A DNA stretch of 64,000 nt from a virus, in IMG/VR virus record IMGVR_UViG_3300024265_000033, positions 1 through 64,000 of that record. One strand, written 5' to 3'. The first letter of the stretch is position 1, and the number at the start of each line of letters is the position of its first letter. Below, piece by piece: positions 1-7,758 of the stretch. The notes under the pieces were generated by a model, which made no database searches, was not told the origin of the DNA, and saw nothing but the letters and a program-made list of their open reading frames with translations. The position numbers and the translations under genes are program-made.

Positions 1-74
1 CATAAATTGATTTTGGCGACTTTTACCCCATTCAGCTTGACGGATGCTTTTGATCCCGATAATACTTGACTCAT
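1..74 (-). CDS. probable tail tube protein, N-terminal fragment
   Basis: Only the first 24 codons are inside the window; the gene runs off the left edge. AAGGAG lies 9 bases before the ATG. The peptide begins MSQVLSGSKASVKLNGVKVA, which resembles the first beta strands of myovirus tail tube proteins (XkdM-like). It lies two small genes downstream of the tail sheath, where a tube gene is expected. The call rests on this short match and on synteny, so it is an inference. Confidence 0.45.
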   Translation of the reverse strand, partial: MSQVLSGSKASVKLNGVKVAKINL

Positions 75-75
75 T

Positions 76-330
76 TTACTTTCTCCTTAAAACCTTATTA
101 AGCAATTTCTCTACTTGGGGCCAAACCCACCTACCACTCAAAATCCCCAAAATCAATTTATGGGATTCTAGGGACGGTAAAGCTGCACTAGCTCCTTCAA
201 CAATTATAGCACAAAGCATTGCGGTCGCTAAAAGCACCCAAGCGGCCTTAAACCACTTCGGCGTCATTTTTTTGACCTTCTGCCTCAACTCATTCCACTT
301 CATCTTGGCTTCTAATAGCCACTTTTTCAT
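76..330 (-). CDS. small membrane protein between sheath and tube genes
   Basis: 84 residues. A basic amphipathic N-terminus (MKKWLLEAKMKWNELRQKV) is followed by a hydrophobic stretch at about residues 28-50 (AAWVLLATAMLCAIIVEG) and a weaker hydrophobic segment near residue 60 before a basic tail. It sits 1 base from the upstream 171-residue gene and just before the tube-like gene. A holin-like or tail-assembly membrane role is possible but unproven. I do not recognise a family. Confidence 0.6.
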   Translation of the reverse strand: MKKWLLEAKMKWNELRQKVKKMTPKWFKAAWVLLATAMLCAIIVEGASAALPSLESHKLILGILSGRWVWPQVEKLLNKVLRRK

Positions 331-331
331 T

Positions 332-847
332 CTACTCGCCCTCGGCGTTCAGGGCATCTACCACAGTCTTGTAAATACTCGTACTAGTCAAAAGTCCCCA
401 AAACCCGCCATTTGGCACTTGTTGCTGAGTCCCTTGGGGACCGGGCACAAGAACTACCGGAGAGTTGTAAATGGCTACTTCGTCCTCATTGCCTTTGGCA
501 TCCACACTTTTGAAGATCCATTGGCCCATAGTCTTATCCGTCACATCGAAGGTCAAAACTGTTCCGACAGGAATCTCTTGGACACCTGTTTGATATCCGT
601 GACTTTTAGTCAGAACATCTCCAACATTTTTGATAGGAGCTAAAACAGTGATGGGTTTATGATTAACCATATGGTCTAAAAGGCTTTTTCGCAATGCAGG
701 TTCAATCGTCTGGAAATGGGCTTTGGCCTGTTCAGCGGATTCCTCGCGCTGATGGGCTTTAGCCATCTTTTCCTTCCAAGTGCCGCCGGGTCGATGTCCC
801 CGAATGGCTCCCCTGTAATGCTTATTCCAATTTACACCTTTGCTCAT
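332..847 (-). CDS. unknown tail-region protein
   Basis: 171 residues. The N-terminus is basic and rich in H, G, R and K. Residues 55-170 look like a compact beta-rich domain (TVLTFDVTDKTMGQWIFKSV). It lies immediately downstream of the tail sheath gene in the same transcription direction. No family is recognised. Position suggests a tail assembly or structural function. Confidence 0.65.
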   Translation of the reverse strand: MSKGVNWNKHYRGAIRGHRPGGTWKEKMAKAHQREESAEQAKAHFQTIEPALRKSLLDHMVNHKPITVLAPIKNVGDVLTKSHGYQTGVQEIPVGTVLTFDVTDKTMGQWIFKSVDAKGNEDEVAIYNSPVVLVPGPQGTQQQVPNGGFWGLLTSTSIYKTVVDALNAEGE

Positions 848-857
848 AATCCCTCAC

Positions 858-2711
858 TTATGCAGATTGTCGAATGTCCCCTAAAGTGAACTCGATGAAG
901 ATGAAGTCAAGCCCTTGAACCGGAATAACCTTAACTTGGACAGTTGCGGTATTTCCGACAATAGTGACTGTGAATGTTTCTTCTTCAAATCCCTGAGGAG
1001 CCCCGTCAGAAGCCGTAGTGATTCGAGCATCATTCAGCTCGACCAATTTGCTTCGAAGTACAGATTTGATAGAATCTGCAGTCCCGTTGGCAACTTTTTG
1101 ACCAACGAAAACGAGTTCTGCAGTCTCTCTAAGAGTCTTAGCGATGAACTGAGAAGCCTCAACGACTGATCCTCGGTTGAAGACAAAGCTTTGGTCTTTT
1201 CCGTAAGTTGTGTTATCCACAACACATCGGAATCCGCCAGCAACTTGCTCCAAGAAGGATACGCCAGCGTCGATAGCCGGGTCAAAATCAGTCTCAGGAA
1301 CGAAATCTCCGCCAGAGATCCCGGTGTCAGCATCTACGACGTGTCCCTTTCCGCTGATATTCGCAAATTTGTGTGTAAGAGGCTCACCTACTTCAGATCC
1401 AAGTCGGATACCCGCTTGAACTGCACCCATAACGTGTGGCTGTTTCCAAGTAAGGTCTGCATTGACGTCTTGGACAAGAACGTCTTCAATCCACATCTGA
1501 ATAAGAGCAGATCCTAGAGTGCTTGCCGCGTCATAAGCAGTTTGGACAACGGCTTCTCTTCGTCCTACCATTCCCTGAGCTTCTCTTCGGTTCTTTACGT
1601 TGCCGCGAAGAATCAAGTGAGAGTTCAAAGAAGCAGTCACAGAAGCAATTGTGTATGCAGAAGAGGCATCAGTAATTCCGCCTAAAAGGATATCTGCAGA
1701 AGCGTCTTGAGATACTCCCGGAACTGATACGTTCCAATCAGTAGCTAAAGAAGCTGCGTAACCATCAGCGAAATCGCTGTTAGCAGAAGAACCAAGTGCT
1801 CCGCCAAGAAAGAAAGTCTTAGTGAGATTGGCAGCTTGACCAACTACATTTGAGACTTTTTCCATCAAAGCTAGAGGAGATTGCTCATTGACAATGTCCA
1901 TAAGCTCTTCTTGTGCGCGAAGGAGATCTACGGGCGCGGAAAGTACGTCAATGGCAGTTACAGGATCAAGATCCGTTGCAGGAGTGATTGCTCCGAGAGC
2001 TGCGTCTTGAAGAGTAGCAGTCCATCCGCTATTAGCATTGATGAATTCTGCCAAGGTCTTCATAGTGAAGTCTTTGAGATCGATATCCAAATCTTCAGAA
2101 GCTGCTCCGCCAGTGATGGCAGAAACCAAAGTTTTAGCACTTTCAGTCGCTCCAGAAATAGTCAGAGTAACGGGATTTCCGCCTCCAGTGTATTGGATTT
2201 GAATTTGAGCTTTAGCATCATTTTCAGGAAGAATGTTGATTTCATCTCCACGTTCGATAGTAATCTGTTTTTGTTCAGGACTTGATCCTGCACTCACAGT
2301 AGCTGCAATTTGATTTCCCAACACGCCAAAGTTTCTATCTTTGAGTTTGAAAAGGTCAACTGCAGATCCATTTTCAAGATCCAATTCCGCTTGCGTAGAA
2401 GAGTTTGTCTTCCAAACAATAAAAGTGTCTGCTCCGCCAATTCCCTGTCCGGGCTGGGCCGGAGTCAAAGCTGCGCGAGCCATATCTACGATAGCACCGT
2501 CACCGAATTCTTCGATCAAATTCGGCATTTGAGCCGAACTGAAAACTTGCAAACCTTCCGTATCGCCGGGAGCACCTTTTGATGCTTCTCCAACTAACAT
2601 GAGTGTTCCGTTATCTCCCAAAGGAGCCCCACCGGAAAGGTCTACTTTAGAAATAGAATAAGCTCCGGGTTTCCTAATACTTGCGCCGCCAAAAGAGCGT
2701 TTAATTCCCAT
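858..2711 (-). CDS. tail sheath protein
   Basis: 617 residues. The N-terminus (SIRKPGAYSI followed by a small beta domain) and the C-terminus (a GGFRCVVDNTTYGKD region, a long helix with ETAELVFVG, then a beta hairpin ending in FIFIEFTLGDI) match the layout of contractile tail sheath proteins. The N-terminal domain polymerises and the C-terminal arm inserts into neighbouring subunits. The middle (about 110-330) is expanded and variable, as in other large-phage sheaths. A good ribosome site (AAGGAG) precedes the ATG. This gene defines the phage as a myovirus. Confidence 0.85.
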   Translation of the reverse strand: MGIKRSFGGASIRKPGAYSISKVDLSGGAPLGDNGTLMLVGEASKGAPGDTEGLQVFSSAQMPNLIEEFGDGAIVDMARAALTPAQPGQGIGGADTFIVWKTNSSTQAELDLENGSAVDLFKLKDRNFGVLGNQIAATVSAGSSPEQKQITIERGDEINILPENDAKAQIQIQYTGGGNPVTLTISGATESAKTLVSAITGGAASEDLDIDLKDFTMKTLAEFINANSGWTATLQDAALGAITPATDLDPVTAIDVLSAPVDLLRAQEELMDIVNEQSPLALMEKVSNVVGQAANLTKTFFLGGALGSSANSDFADGYAASLATDWNVSVPGVSQDASADILLGGITDASSAYTIASVTASLNSHLILRGNVKNRREAQGMVGRREAVVQTAYDAASTLGSALIQMWIEDVLVQDVNADLTWKQPHVMGAVQAGIRLGSEVGEPLTHKFANISGKGHVVDADTGISGGDFVPETDFDPAIDAGVSFLEQVAGGFRCVVDNTTYGKDQSFVFNRGSVVEASQFIAKTLRETAELVFVGQKVANGTADSIKSVLRSKLVELNDARITTASDGAPQGFEEETFTVTIVGNTATVQVKVIPVQGLDFIFIEFTLGDIRQSA

Positions 2712-2731
2712 TGTGATTTCTCCTTAAATAA

Positions 2732-2989
2732 TTAAAATTTAGAATAAGCCTTCTCATATTTCTCTATTTCTTCCATATCGCCTAGGCCGCACTCTTGAAG
2801 ATAACACTCCAAGGCCGCCATGTATTCTGGACGTAATCTACGGTCCGCTTTAAGTCGATTCCGCATCCAAGCCATCTTACTCACTTTTTCAGATGCCTTC
2901 TTTTGCTTCTTCATCTCAACCTTCGCTTCTGACGCCTCTTTTTGAGGTTTCTCAGCTCGTTTTTTAGATTTCGACTTTTTGCTTTCCAT
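2732..2989 (-). CDS. small lysine-rich protein
   Basis: 85 residues. The first 40 are almost all K, E, A and S (MESKKSKSKKRAEKPQKEAS). The C-terminal half is a short folded-looking segment with two cysteines (ECYLQECGLGDMEEIEKYEK). A TATAAT box stands just upstream at 2999-3004, so it may head its own transcript with the sheath gene. Function unknown. Confidence 0.55.
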   Translation of the reverse strand: MESKKSKSKKRAEKPQKEASEAKVEMKKQKKASEKVSKMAWMRNRLKADRRLRPEYMAALECYLQECGLGDMEEIEKYEKAYSKF

Positions 2990-2990
2990 A

Positions 2991-3010
2991 CTCTCTAAAT
3001 TATACCGCTT
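2991..3010 (-). promoter_or_regulatory. late-type promoter (TATAAT box)
   Basis: On the minus strand this reads AAGCGGTATAATTTAGAGAG, with the hexamer at 2999-3004. It lies 10 bases upstream of the gene starting at 2989. It shares the TATAATTnAGAG core with sites at 7732, 13381, 31831 and 41381. No TTGACA-like -35 box is seen. Confidence 0.5.
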
Positions 3011-3019
3011 TTGGCCGAT

Positions 3020-3091
3020 TTATTTTACGATGAGCCACAAGGCTATAGCTATCATGATTGACAAAACAGCTTTCCCTATATGGACCCTCAT
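3020..3091 (-). CDS. putative 23-residue membrane micropeptide
   Basis: An ATG overlaps the stop codon of the upstream 325-residue gene (TAATG). It opens a 24-codon frame whose product is one hydrophobic helix (VLSIMIAIALWLIV) flanked by basic residues. The start overlap is typical of translationally coupled phage genes. It is too short for statistics and could be chance. Confidence 0.35.
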   Translation of the reverse strand: MRVHIGKAVLSIMIAIALWLIVK

Positions 3092-4068
3092 TATTCATCA
3101 TCTTCCTCAGGCTGCACAGTCTGATCTTCGAAGCATTCTTCCCCTGCAAGATCCTTTTCGACCTTGACGGCGACTTCGACGAGATCAATTGGAACGACCT
3201 TGTCGGAGGCCCAATTGTTCTGTACAAACCCAGAAAGCGTTAAATATCGGCTAAATACGACATCTCCTTTATATTCTTCGTTTCTTGTGAAATCAGATCC
3301 GCTGAATGTGGATAGCTGATAACCCCTATCAATTATGTCTTTTTTGCGGGCAGAGAGGATATATTTGACTAAAATGTACAAATAAATAGTGATGAGACGG
3401 TCCTGCGTGTGAATGCCCATGAGCATTTTTTCGTCTTCTTGATTACCCCTGCGTTCGAACTGTGTGAAATTGACGGCGGACTTGATTAGGGCCGGACCTA
3501 CAGTATTCAATTCTGAGCCTGCCGCGATCATGACTTGTTTGGACCCGTCATCCTCTATAATGCCGCCCACAATAGGGAATTCCGTACCATCAACATCCTC
3601 AAAGATATTATTCGCATGCACAGCCGCTAAATCAGTGGCGTCACTTATTTTGATGGTTCCCGAGGCAGAGTCGTAGGAATCAATAGAGATAGAACTCTGG
3701 ATTATCAGAGCCGCCAACTCTTCGGAATCTGTGATTTCTTCTTCTACTACAGCTTCGTGGTCATCTAGATAAGCCCCTCCAGTTTGCGTGCGAGCCGTTT
3801 TCTCAGTATTATCGACAAGTTGAATAGATATACAGGGAAGATTTGAGGGCACTTGTGCGAAGGAGTGTACGACGCTCACTTCATTTTCTTGAAAATACTC
3901 TTTAATTTTGCGTATTTCTTTGTCGCCATATTTTTGGCCCATGAGCGGGCCTAGTTTGGAGCTGATATCCCCGAAAATGTCATCTACGATTGATTCGTCC
4001 CTGCGAACTGATTCGAGGCCGTCGCGGATAACTGATTCGATTATGAGGTCTGTTACTTTGAAACCCAT
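3091..4068 (-). CDS. putative virion protein (head-tail or neck region)
   Basis: 325 residues, acidic, mixed alpha/beta. The N-terminal 80 residues are helical and charged. The middle holds beta-rich segments (IKISDATDLAAVHANNIFEDV, shown in part), and the C-terminal third contains a hydrophobic helix (RLITIYLYILVKYIL) followed by an acidic tail. It sits between a gp10-like neck protein and the sheath, where terminators or tail-completion proteins usually lie. No family is recognised with certainty. Confidence 0.6.
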   Translation of the reverse strand: MGFKVTDLIIESVIRDGLESVRRDESIVDDIFGDISSKLGPLMGQKYGDKEIRKIKEYFQENEVSVVHSFAQVPSNLPCISIQLVDNTEKTARTQTGGAYLDDHEAVVEEEITDSEELAALIIQSSISIDSYDSASGTIKISDATDLAAVHANNIFEDVDGTEFPIVGGIIEDDGSKQVMIAAGSELNTVGPALIKSAVNFTQFERRGNQEDEKMLMGIHTQDRLITIYLYILVKYILSARKKDIIDRGYQLSTFSGSDFTRNEEYKGDVVFSRYLTLSGFVQNNWASDKVVPIDLVEVAVKVEKDLAGEECFEDQTVQPEEDDE

Positions 4069-4091
4069 TGCGGCTCCTCCTATATCCTATT

Positions 4092-4865
4092 TTAACTCAA
4101 AAAGTGCTTTAAGATTGTGTCGATCTCTTTGTCAAGCCATTGCTCTGCTTTCGAGAAGCCGTCTACACCCTCGAAGCCGGGATTGATCCATCCGTCCCCC
4201 TTGTCGCTGATTGTACGGTATTTGACGTACAAAGACTCCGTCCGGTCTTTTCCGGATTTAGTCTGGGAAGTTCTCTGATACTTGACTAATCCCTCAAGAT
4301 CGCTAACCCCCTCCACAACTGCTACTTTGCCCTGCATGGCCTTCCCGCCGGGATCTTTGAAGATAGACGTCAATTTTTGCTTCCTACCTCTTGAATTCTC
4401 TATTTCGACCGCTTTTAGCATCTGTCCTAAGTTTTGTGCTCCTGCGGCCTTAGAAAAGGGTTTCTTCTCCATGGGGACACTTGCGTACCTATTTCCCTCT
4501 TGCGACTGTCTCACCCATGGTAGGCCTGCTCTGGAGCCCACTTCTACAGTCTTTGTGGATTTTAACAGGGTATTGCGCTGATCGTAGGGTGCCCAGCCGG
4601 ATTCTAGGGCATTTGAGAATTTACCCTCCAACGTGATGAGGTACGAATTTGCTCCTACCGTCTGGAAAGATAGACCTTTTAGGTAGTCTTTTCCTGTAGT
4701 ATTGAGTTTTTCTTGAGCCTCTGATATGATCTTCGCGTAGGCCCCGTGAGTGACGTCTTTGATAGCCGCGTTGAATTCGGCTTCCACATCCTCAGCGAGA
4801 CGCTCTAGGTTCAATCCTAGGTCTTCCGCTTTGATTTCAATATCTATCTCACCTTTTTTTGCCAT
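4092..4865 (-). CDS. HK97 gp10-like neck/tail-completion protein (putative)
   Basis: 257 residues. The start (IDIEIKAEDLGLNLERLAED), a central YLKGLSFQTVG...GKFSNALESGWAP region and the end (WINPGFEGVDGFSKAEQWLD) resemble HK97 gp10-like proteins, in which a conserved HPG-type segment precedes a C-terminal helix. That family helps join tail to connector. The protein is longer than usual because of a mid-protein insertion. Placement between connector-region genes and the sheath fits. Similarity was judged by eye only. Confidence 0.55.
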   Translation of the reverse strand: MAKKGEIDIEIKAEDLGLNLERLAEDVEAEFNAAIKDVTHGAYAKIISEAQEKLNTTGKDYLKGLSFQTVGANSYLITLEGKFSNALESGWAPYDQRNTLLKSTKTVEVGSRAGLPWVRQSQEGNRYASVPMEKKPFSKAAGAQNLGQMLKAVEIENSRGRKQKLTSIFKDPGGKAMQGKVAVVEGVSDLEGLVKYQRTSQTKSGKDRTESLYVKYRTISDKGDGWINPGFEGVDGFSKAEQWLDKEIDTILKHFLS

Positions 4866-5029
4866 TAGATGATTTTCTCCAGAAAAAATAATACTAAAAG
4901 TAGCATTATAAATAATCCTGCCCAGTCCATAATGTTTTGCGCGGCATTACTATGCTTCTTATCTTGACGATTTTGCTCGGCTTTTTCCTTTTCTCGCCTT
5001 TCAAATTCTTTTTTCACATCGTACTTCAT
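4865..5029 (-). CDS. small tail-anchored membrane protein
   Basis: 54 residues from the ATG at 5029. A longer in-frame start at 5074 would run into the divergent gene and adds an unlikely sequence. The N-terminal 30 residues are a charged helix (KKEFERREKEKAEQNRQDK). Residues 35-52 form a hydrophobic helix (WAGLFIMLLLVLFFLE). The stop overlaps the start of the next gene (4865). It may be an accessory lysis or membrane-remodelling protein, but this is open. Confidence 0.55.
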   Translation of the reverse strand: MKYDVKKEFERREKEKAEQNRQDKKHSNAAQNIMDWAGLFIMLLLVLFFLEKII

Positions 5030-5050
5030 GATATAATTATAACAAATACT
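5028..5050. promoter_or_regulatory. divergent promoter region between opposed genes
   Basis: The gap between the minus gene at 5029 and the plus gene at 5069 holds ATATAATTATAA, which is close to palindromic and gives a TATAAT box in both directions. It is the only place in the window where two accepted genes diverge. Confidence 0.4.
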
Positions 5051-5068
5051 TGACAAAGGGATGAATGT

Positions 5069-5398
5069 ATGCATGAAACCTTAGTAGCCTTTCTTTGCGC
5101 CGGAGCATTGATGCAAAATGTACATAACGGAGCTTGTAAAAGTGCGGCCACAGCTACTTCCATGACCGTGGAAATCAAACAAAATGTAGACAAGTTGGAA
5201 AACTACGTTCGAACAAAAGCTGAAAAAAAGTACAAAGAAATAGTCCCTAATTATATTACAGTCCCTATTGGTTTAGCTGCCGCGTATCAACGTGATAAAT
5301 ACCTCAAAACTGGGTTTCGCGTTAAAAAAGTAGTCGATAGAATTGAACTGAAGGGCGGCCCTGCAATAGCAGAAGTCTCTCTTAGATGGAATTTCTAA
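5069..5398 (+). CDS. lone plus-strand gene, unknown small protein
   Basis: 109 residues. AAAGGG lies 8 bases before the ATG. The N-terminus is weakly hydrophobic (TLVAFLCAGALMQNV, with two cysteines) and could be a signal or anchor. The rest is charged alpha/beta (VEIKQNVDKLENYVRTKAEK, then a beta-rich end). Its stop codon shares bases with the stop of the convergent minus-strand gene (TAA/TAG at 5395-5398), so there is no room for a normal terminator. It is a candidate moron-type insertion. Function unknown. Confidence 0.55.
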   Translation: MHETLVAFLCAGALMQNVHNGACKSAATATSMTVEIKQNVDKLENYVRTKAEKKYKEIVPNYITVPIGLAAAYQRDKYLKTGFRVKKVVDRIELKGGPAIAEVSLRWNF

Positions 5399-6183
5399 TC
5401 TTCGTCTTCGTCCCGAATTACATTCTTGGTTAAACGATTCCCTTTGAAATCTTTACGATCTACGAGATATTCTCTTTGGAGAACCCATTGCTCATTCATA
5501 TGAACCATTTCCACGTTCTTATCTCTTCGTCCAACTTGGACAAATCGGTTGACGTGCAAGGCTTCTATTGCGCGAAACTGCACTTTACAATCATAGTTGA
5601 GTGAGTAGATAACGCCTGCATCAGGACCTCTTCCCGGTAGCCAGCTTATTGAGCCGTTAACATCTAAGTTAAAATCATTGCCTTGGAAATATTCCTTGCC
5701 GGAGCTGTCCTTAACCAAATGCACGCAAATTGCCGGATATTTCAAAACGTCTATTGCGCCTTTTTGACGCTTGATTCTTTCTATAAAAATGTCGGTGAAG
5801 TCCAGTAATTCCACTAGAGTAAAGTATTGAAGCCCTATGTCTTGTAAGAATGTGGCTGTAGTTTTAGTGCCATCCACATAACCTTCTGGCCTGATTTTCT
5901 TCTCTAAAGACTGTTTGTCGAGTACAGCCATGGTTTGAATTGGTCGAGAATCCGTGAACCCACTGCCTTTGCAAAGTTGACAATCGATCTCATGTTCTCC
6001 GCCGTCGATAGATTTCACATTGGGGCAAAAGGTAGTTCTATAGACCTTGACGCGAATGCCTTGCTGATTAACTAGGGCATCGTATTTTCCCGGACGGAAA
6101 TTAAGACGATTCTTTTGGTCGGCTAGGTCTTTTTTTGGTATTTGGACTGACTTTTTTACATTCCAGCCGGGAGGTTTGCTCAT
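5395..6183 (-). CDS. putative neck/head-completion protein with a zinc-knuckle-like motif
   Basis: 262 residues. After a basic N-terminus a Cys pattern (TTFCPNV...IDCQLCKGSGF) resembles a zinc-binding knuckle. The remainder is beta-rich and ends in an acidic tail. GGAGG precedes the ATG. Its place between the internal coiled-coil protein and the gp10-like protein suggests a connector or neck role. No exact family is recognised. Confidence 0.6.
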   Translation of the reverse strand: MSKPPGWNVKKSVQIPKKDLADQKNRLNFRPGKYDALVNQQGIRVKVYRTTFCPNVKSIDGGEHEIDCQLCKGSGFTDSRPIQTMAVLDKQSLEKKIRPEGYVDGTKTTATFLQDIGLQYFTLVELLDFTDIFIERIKRQKGAIDVLKYPAICVHLVKDSSGKEYFQGNDFNLDVNGSISWLPGRGPDAGVIYSLNYDCKVQFRAIEALHVNRFVQVGRRDKNVEMVHMNEQWVLQREYLVDRKDFKGNRLTKNVIRDEDED

Positions 6184-6194
6184 TTAGATCCTCC

Positions 6195-6245
6195 TTATTC
6201 TTCAGCTTTTTTTGGGCTTTCGGCCTTACTTAAGACTTTTTTTTT
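6195..6245 (-). other. possible -1 frameshift site and extension
   Basis: On the minus strand GTA is followed by A9 (plus-strand T-run 6237-6245), so a slippery A-AAA-AAA heptamer lies just before the zero-frame stop. The -1 frame continues with K, E, A and S-rich codons like the rest of the protein and stops immediately before the GGAGG of the next gene. No strong downstream stem is obvious. A homopolymer assembly error would give the same picture. Confidence 0.4.
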
Positions 6246-7708
6246 ACGTCTACGCCAAGAATCTTGGCTGCAGCTTCCTCAGAAATACCCATATCTCGGG
6301 CAATTTGAGCTTCGTCAAAAGTCTTATGCGTGTAAGAGCCTCTTTGCTGAGGACTTTGGTTAGCTACGGCAGCGTTATAACGAGACTCGTCTAAATCGAC
6401 ACCTTTTTCGATCATGTCTTGAACATCGAGTTCTTTCTTTTCAGACTTTTCAATCTTCTCTTCAGACTTTTCGCCGTAATATGTGGCTCCTGATTTCTTA
6501 AAATCTTCTCGCTTCTCTTGATCCTTGATAATAGAATCAGCCACACTATAATGGCAGTTTTGACCCCTACGAGTAGATGCTGTTAGGAGACGCTCAGTAT
6601 TGCCGGGTCCCCATTTGACCGCTTTTTCAACGACTTCTTCAGTCTTTTCTTCCGCCTTAGCAATAAGATTTCCTTCGTTGTCCATTTCTTGGGTGTTAGC
6701 CTGCATTTTGGCCCTAAGAGCCTTCTCTTCTTCAGAGTGCTCGATTTTAGAGTTTGCTTCAGCGTTCAGCTCAGCTTCTGCGGCAGAGACTGCACCGGCT
6801 TTTTCAACGGTTTCAGATTTAGCCATTGGCTTTTTCTTTTGCCCTTTAGCCTTCTTCTTTTTGTCGGTATCGACCATTCTGCCAGCTTCTTCGGCTTCGT
6901 CCTTGTTGTCCCATGCTTTTGCAGCAATCTCGTGGTCGTAGCCTTTTTTCTTCATAGCTTCTAGGCATTTGTCTCGATGCATTCCGCGCTCTTTCATGCG
7001 GTCAACCATTTGCTTCATAAGGTAAGATTTTTCCATTGTGTCCTTTTCCTCTTCGGATTTAGATAGATCTCCGGAAGACTTAGAACCGTCTTTGGCATCG
7101 CCCGAGAGAGGCTCTTTAGCTTTATACTTGTTTTGGTAAGAATCTGCATTGCTTCCGCCTGCAGAGTTGCCATCAGAATTTTGATAATTTTCAGCGTTTG
7201 ATCCGCCCTTGGCGTTCTTGTCATCTTTTTTGTAAGGCTCGTCGTCTTTAGCCATTGGTTGATCGCCGGGTTCCTTTCCTTTGATTACTTGGCCTTCCCA
7301 AGCACCGTCTTTTCCAGTTCCACCTTGATGGTTCTGGGAAGCGTTGCGGGCGTCCATCATTTCTTCATCCCACTCGTCAACACCCTCTGAAGAGTTAGAT
7401 CGTTCAGAAGTGAGAGGCTCTTGTGCCTTTTGAGGTTTCTTGTTATCGTCTTTCCAAGCCTTTTGCTTGAGGTCAATTGCTTTCTCAAGAGCTTTGTTCA
7501 ATAAATCTAATTGTGTTTCGTTCAAAGTCGGAATAGCCTTCTTCAAACCTTCTTGTCCCAAAGCCTCAATAGTTTTTAGCAACTCGTCCATTTCTTTGTC
7601 CTCTTTCAATTTTTCGACAGTCTTAGGTTCGACGTTCTTTTTGAAGAATTTTTCCATTGATTCTGCGGCCTTAGCCATATTTTCTTCAATATTTTTAGCG
7701 TCTTTCAT
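6230..7708 (-). CDS. large charged low-complexity virion or scaffold-like protein
   Basis: 492 residues, strongly enriched in K, E, A and Q, largely predicted coiled coil or disordered. It contains a near-repeat (GGSNAENYQNSDGNSAGGSN) around residue 180 and ends in a compact segment (ARDMGISEEAAAKILGVDV). The zero-frame stop follows a run of nine A residues. A -1 shift on that run would extend the protein by VLSKAESPKKAEE to a stop at 6195, exactly up to the next ribosome site. It is probably an internal, scaffold or tape-like virion component. A promoter lies at 7732-7750. Confidence 0.6.
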   Translation of the reverse strand: MKDAKNIEENMAKAAESMEKFFKKNVEPKTVEKLKEDKEMDELLKTIEALGQEGLKKAIPTLNETQLDLLNKALEKAIDLKQKAWKDDNKKPQKAQEPLTSERSNSSEGVDEWDEEMMDARNASQNHQGGTGKDGAWEGQVIKGKEPGDQPMAKDDEPYKKDDKNAKGGSNAENYQNSDGNSAGGSNADSYQNKYKAKEPLSGDAKDGSKSSGDLSKSEEEKDTMEKSYLMKQMVDRMKERGMHRDKCLEAMKKKGYDHEIAAKAWDNKDEAEEAGRMVDTDKKKKAKGQKKKPMAKSETVEKAGAVSAAEAELNAEANSKIEHSEEEKALRAKMQANTQEMDNEGNLIAKAEEKTEEVVEKAVKWGPGNTERLLTASTRRGQNCHYSVADSIIKDQEKREDFKKSGATYYGEKSEEKIEKSEKKELDVQDMIEKGVDLDESRYNAAVANQSPQQRGSYTHKTFDEAQIARDMGISEEAAAKILGVDVKKKS

Positions 7709-7731
7709 TGATTACTCCTTAAAACCTTTGT

Positions 7732-7750
7732 CTTACTCTCAATTATAGCA
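7732..7750 (-). promoter_or_regulatory. late-type promoter with extended -10
   Basis: The minus strand reads TGCTATAATTGAGAGTAAG, with the hexamer at 7742-7747, 34 bases before the ATG at 7708. It has the TGn extension and the downstream GAGTAAG shared with other late sites. No convincing -35 box. Confidence 0.5.
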
Positions 7751-7758
7751 AAAAAACC

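Noticed and set aside
44-643. Plus-strand open frame of 199 codons
   Set aside because: It is antisense to minus-strand small genes with good ribosome sites; codon use and composition look like a shadow frame.
915-2582. Several plus-strand frames inside the sheath gene
   Set aside because: Antisense shadows of the well-supported tail sheath reading frame.
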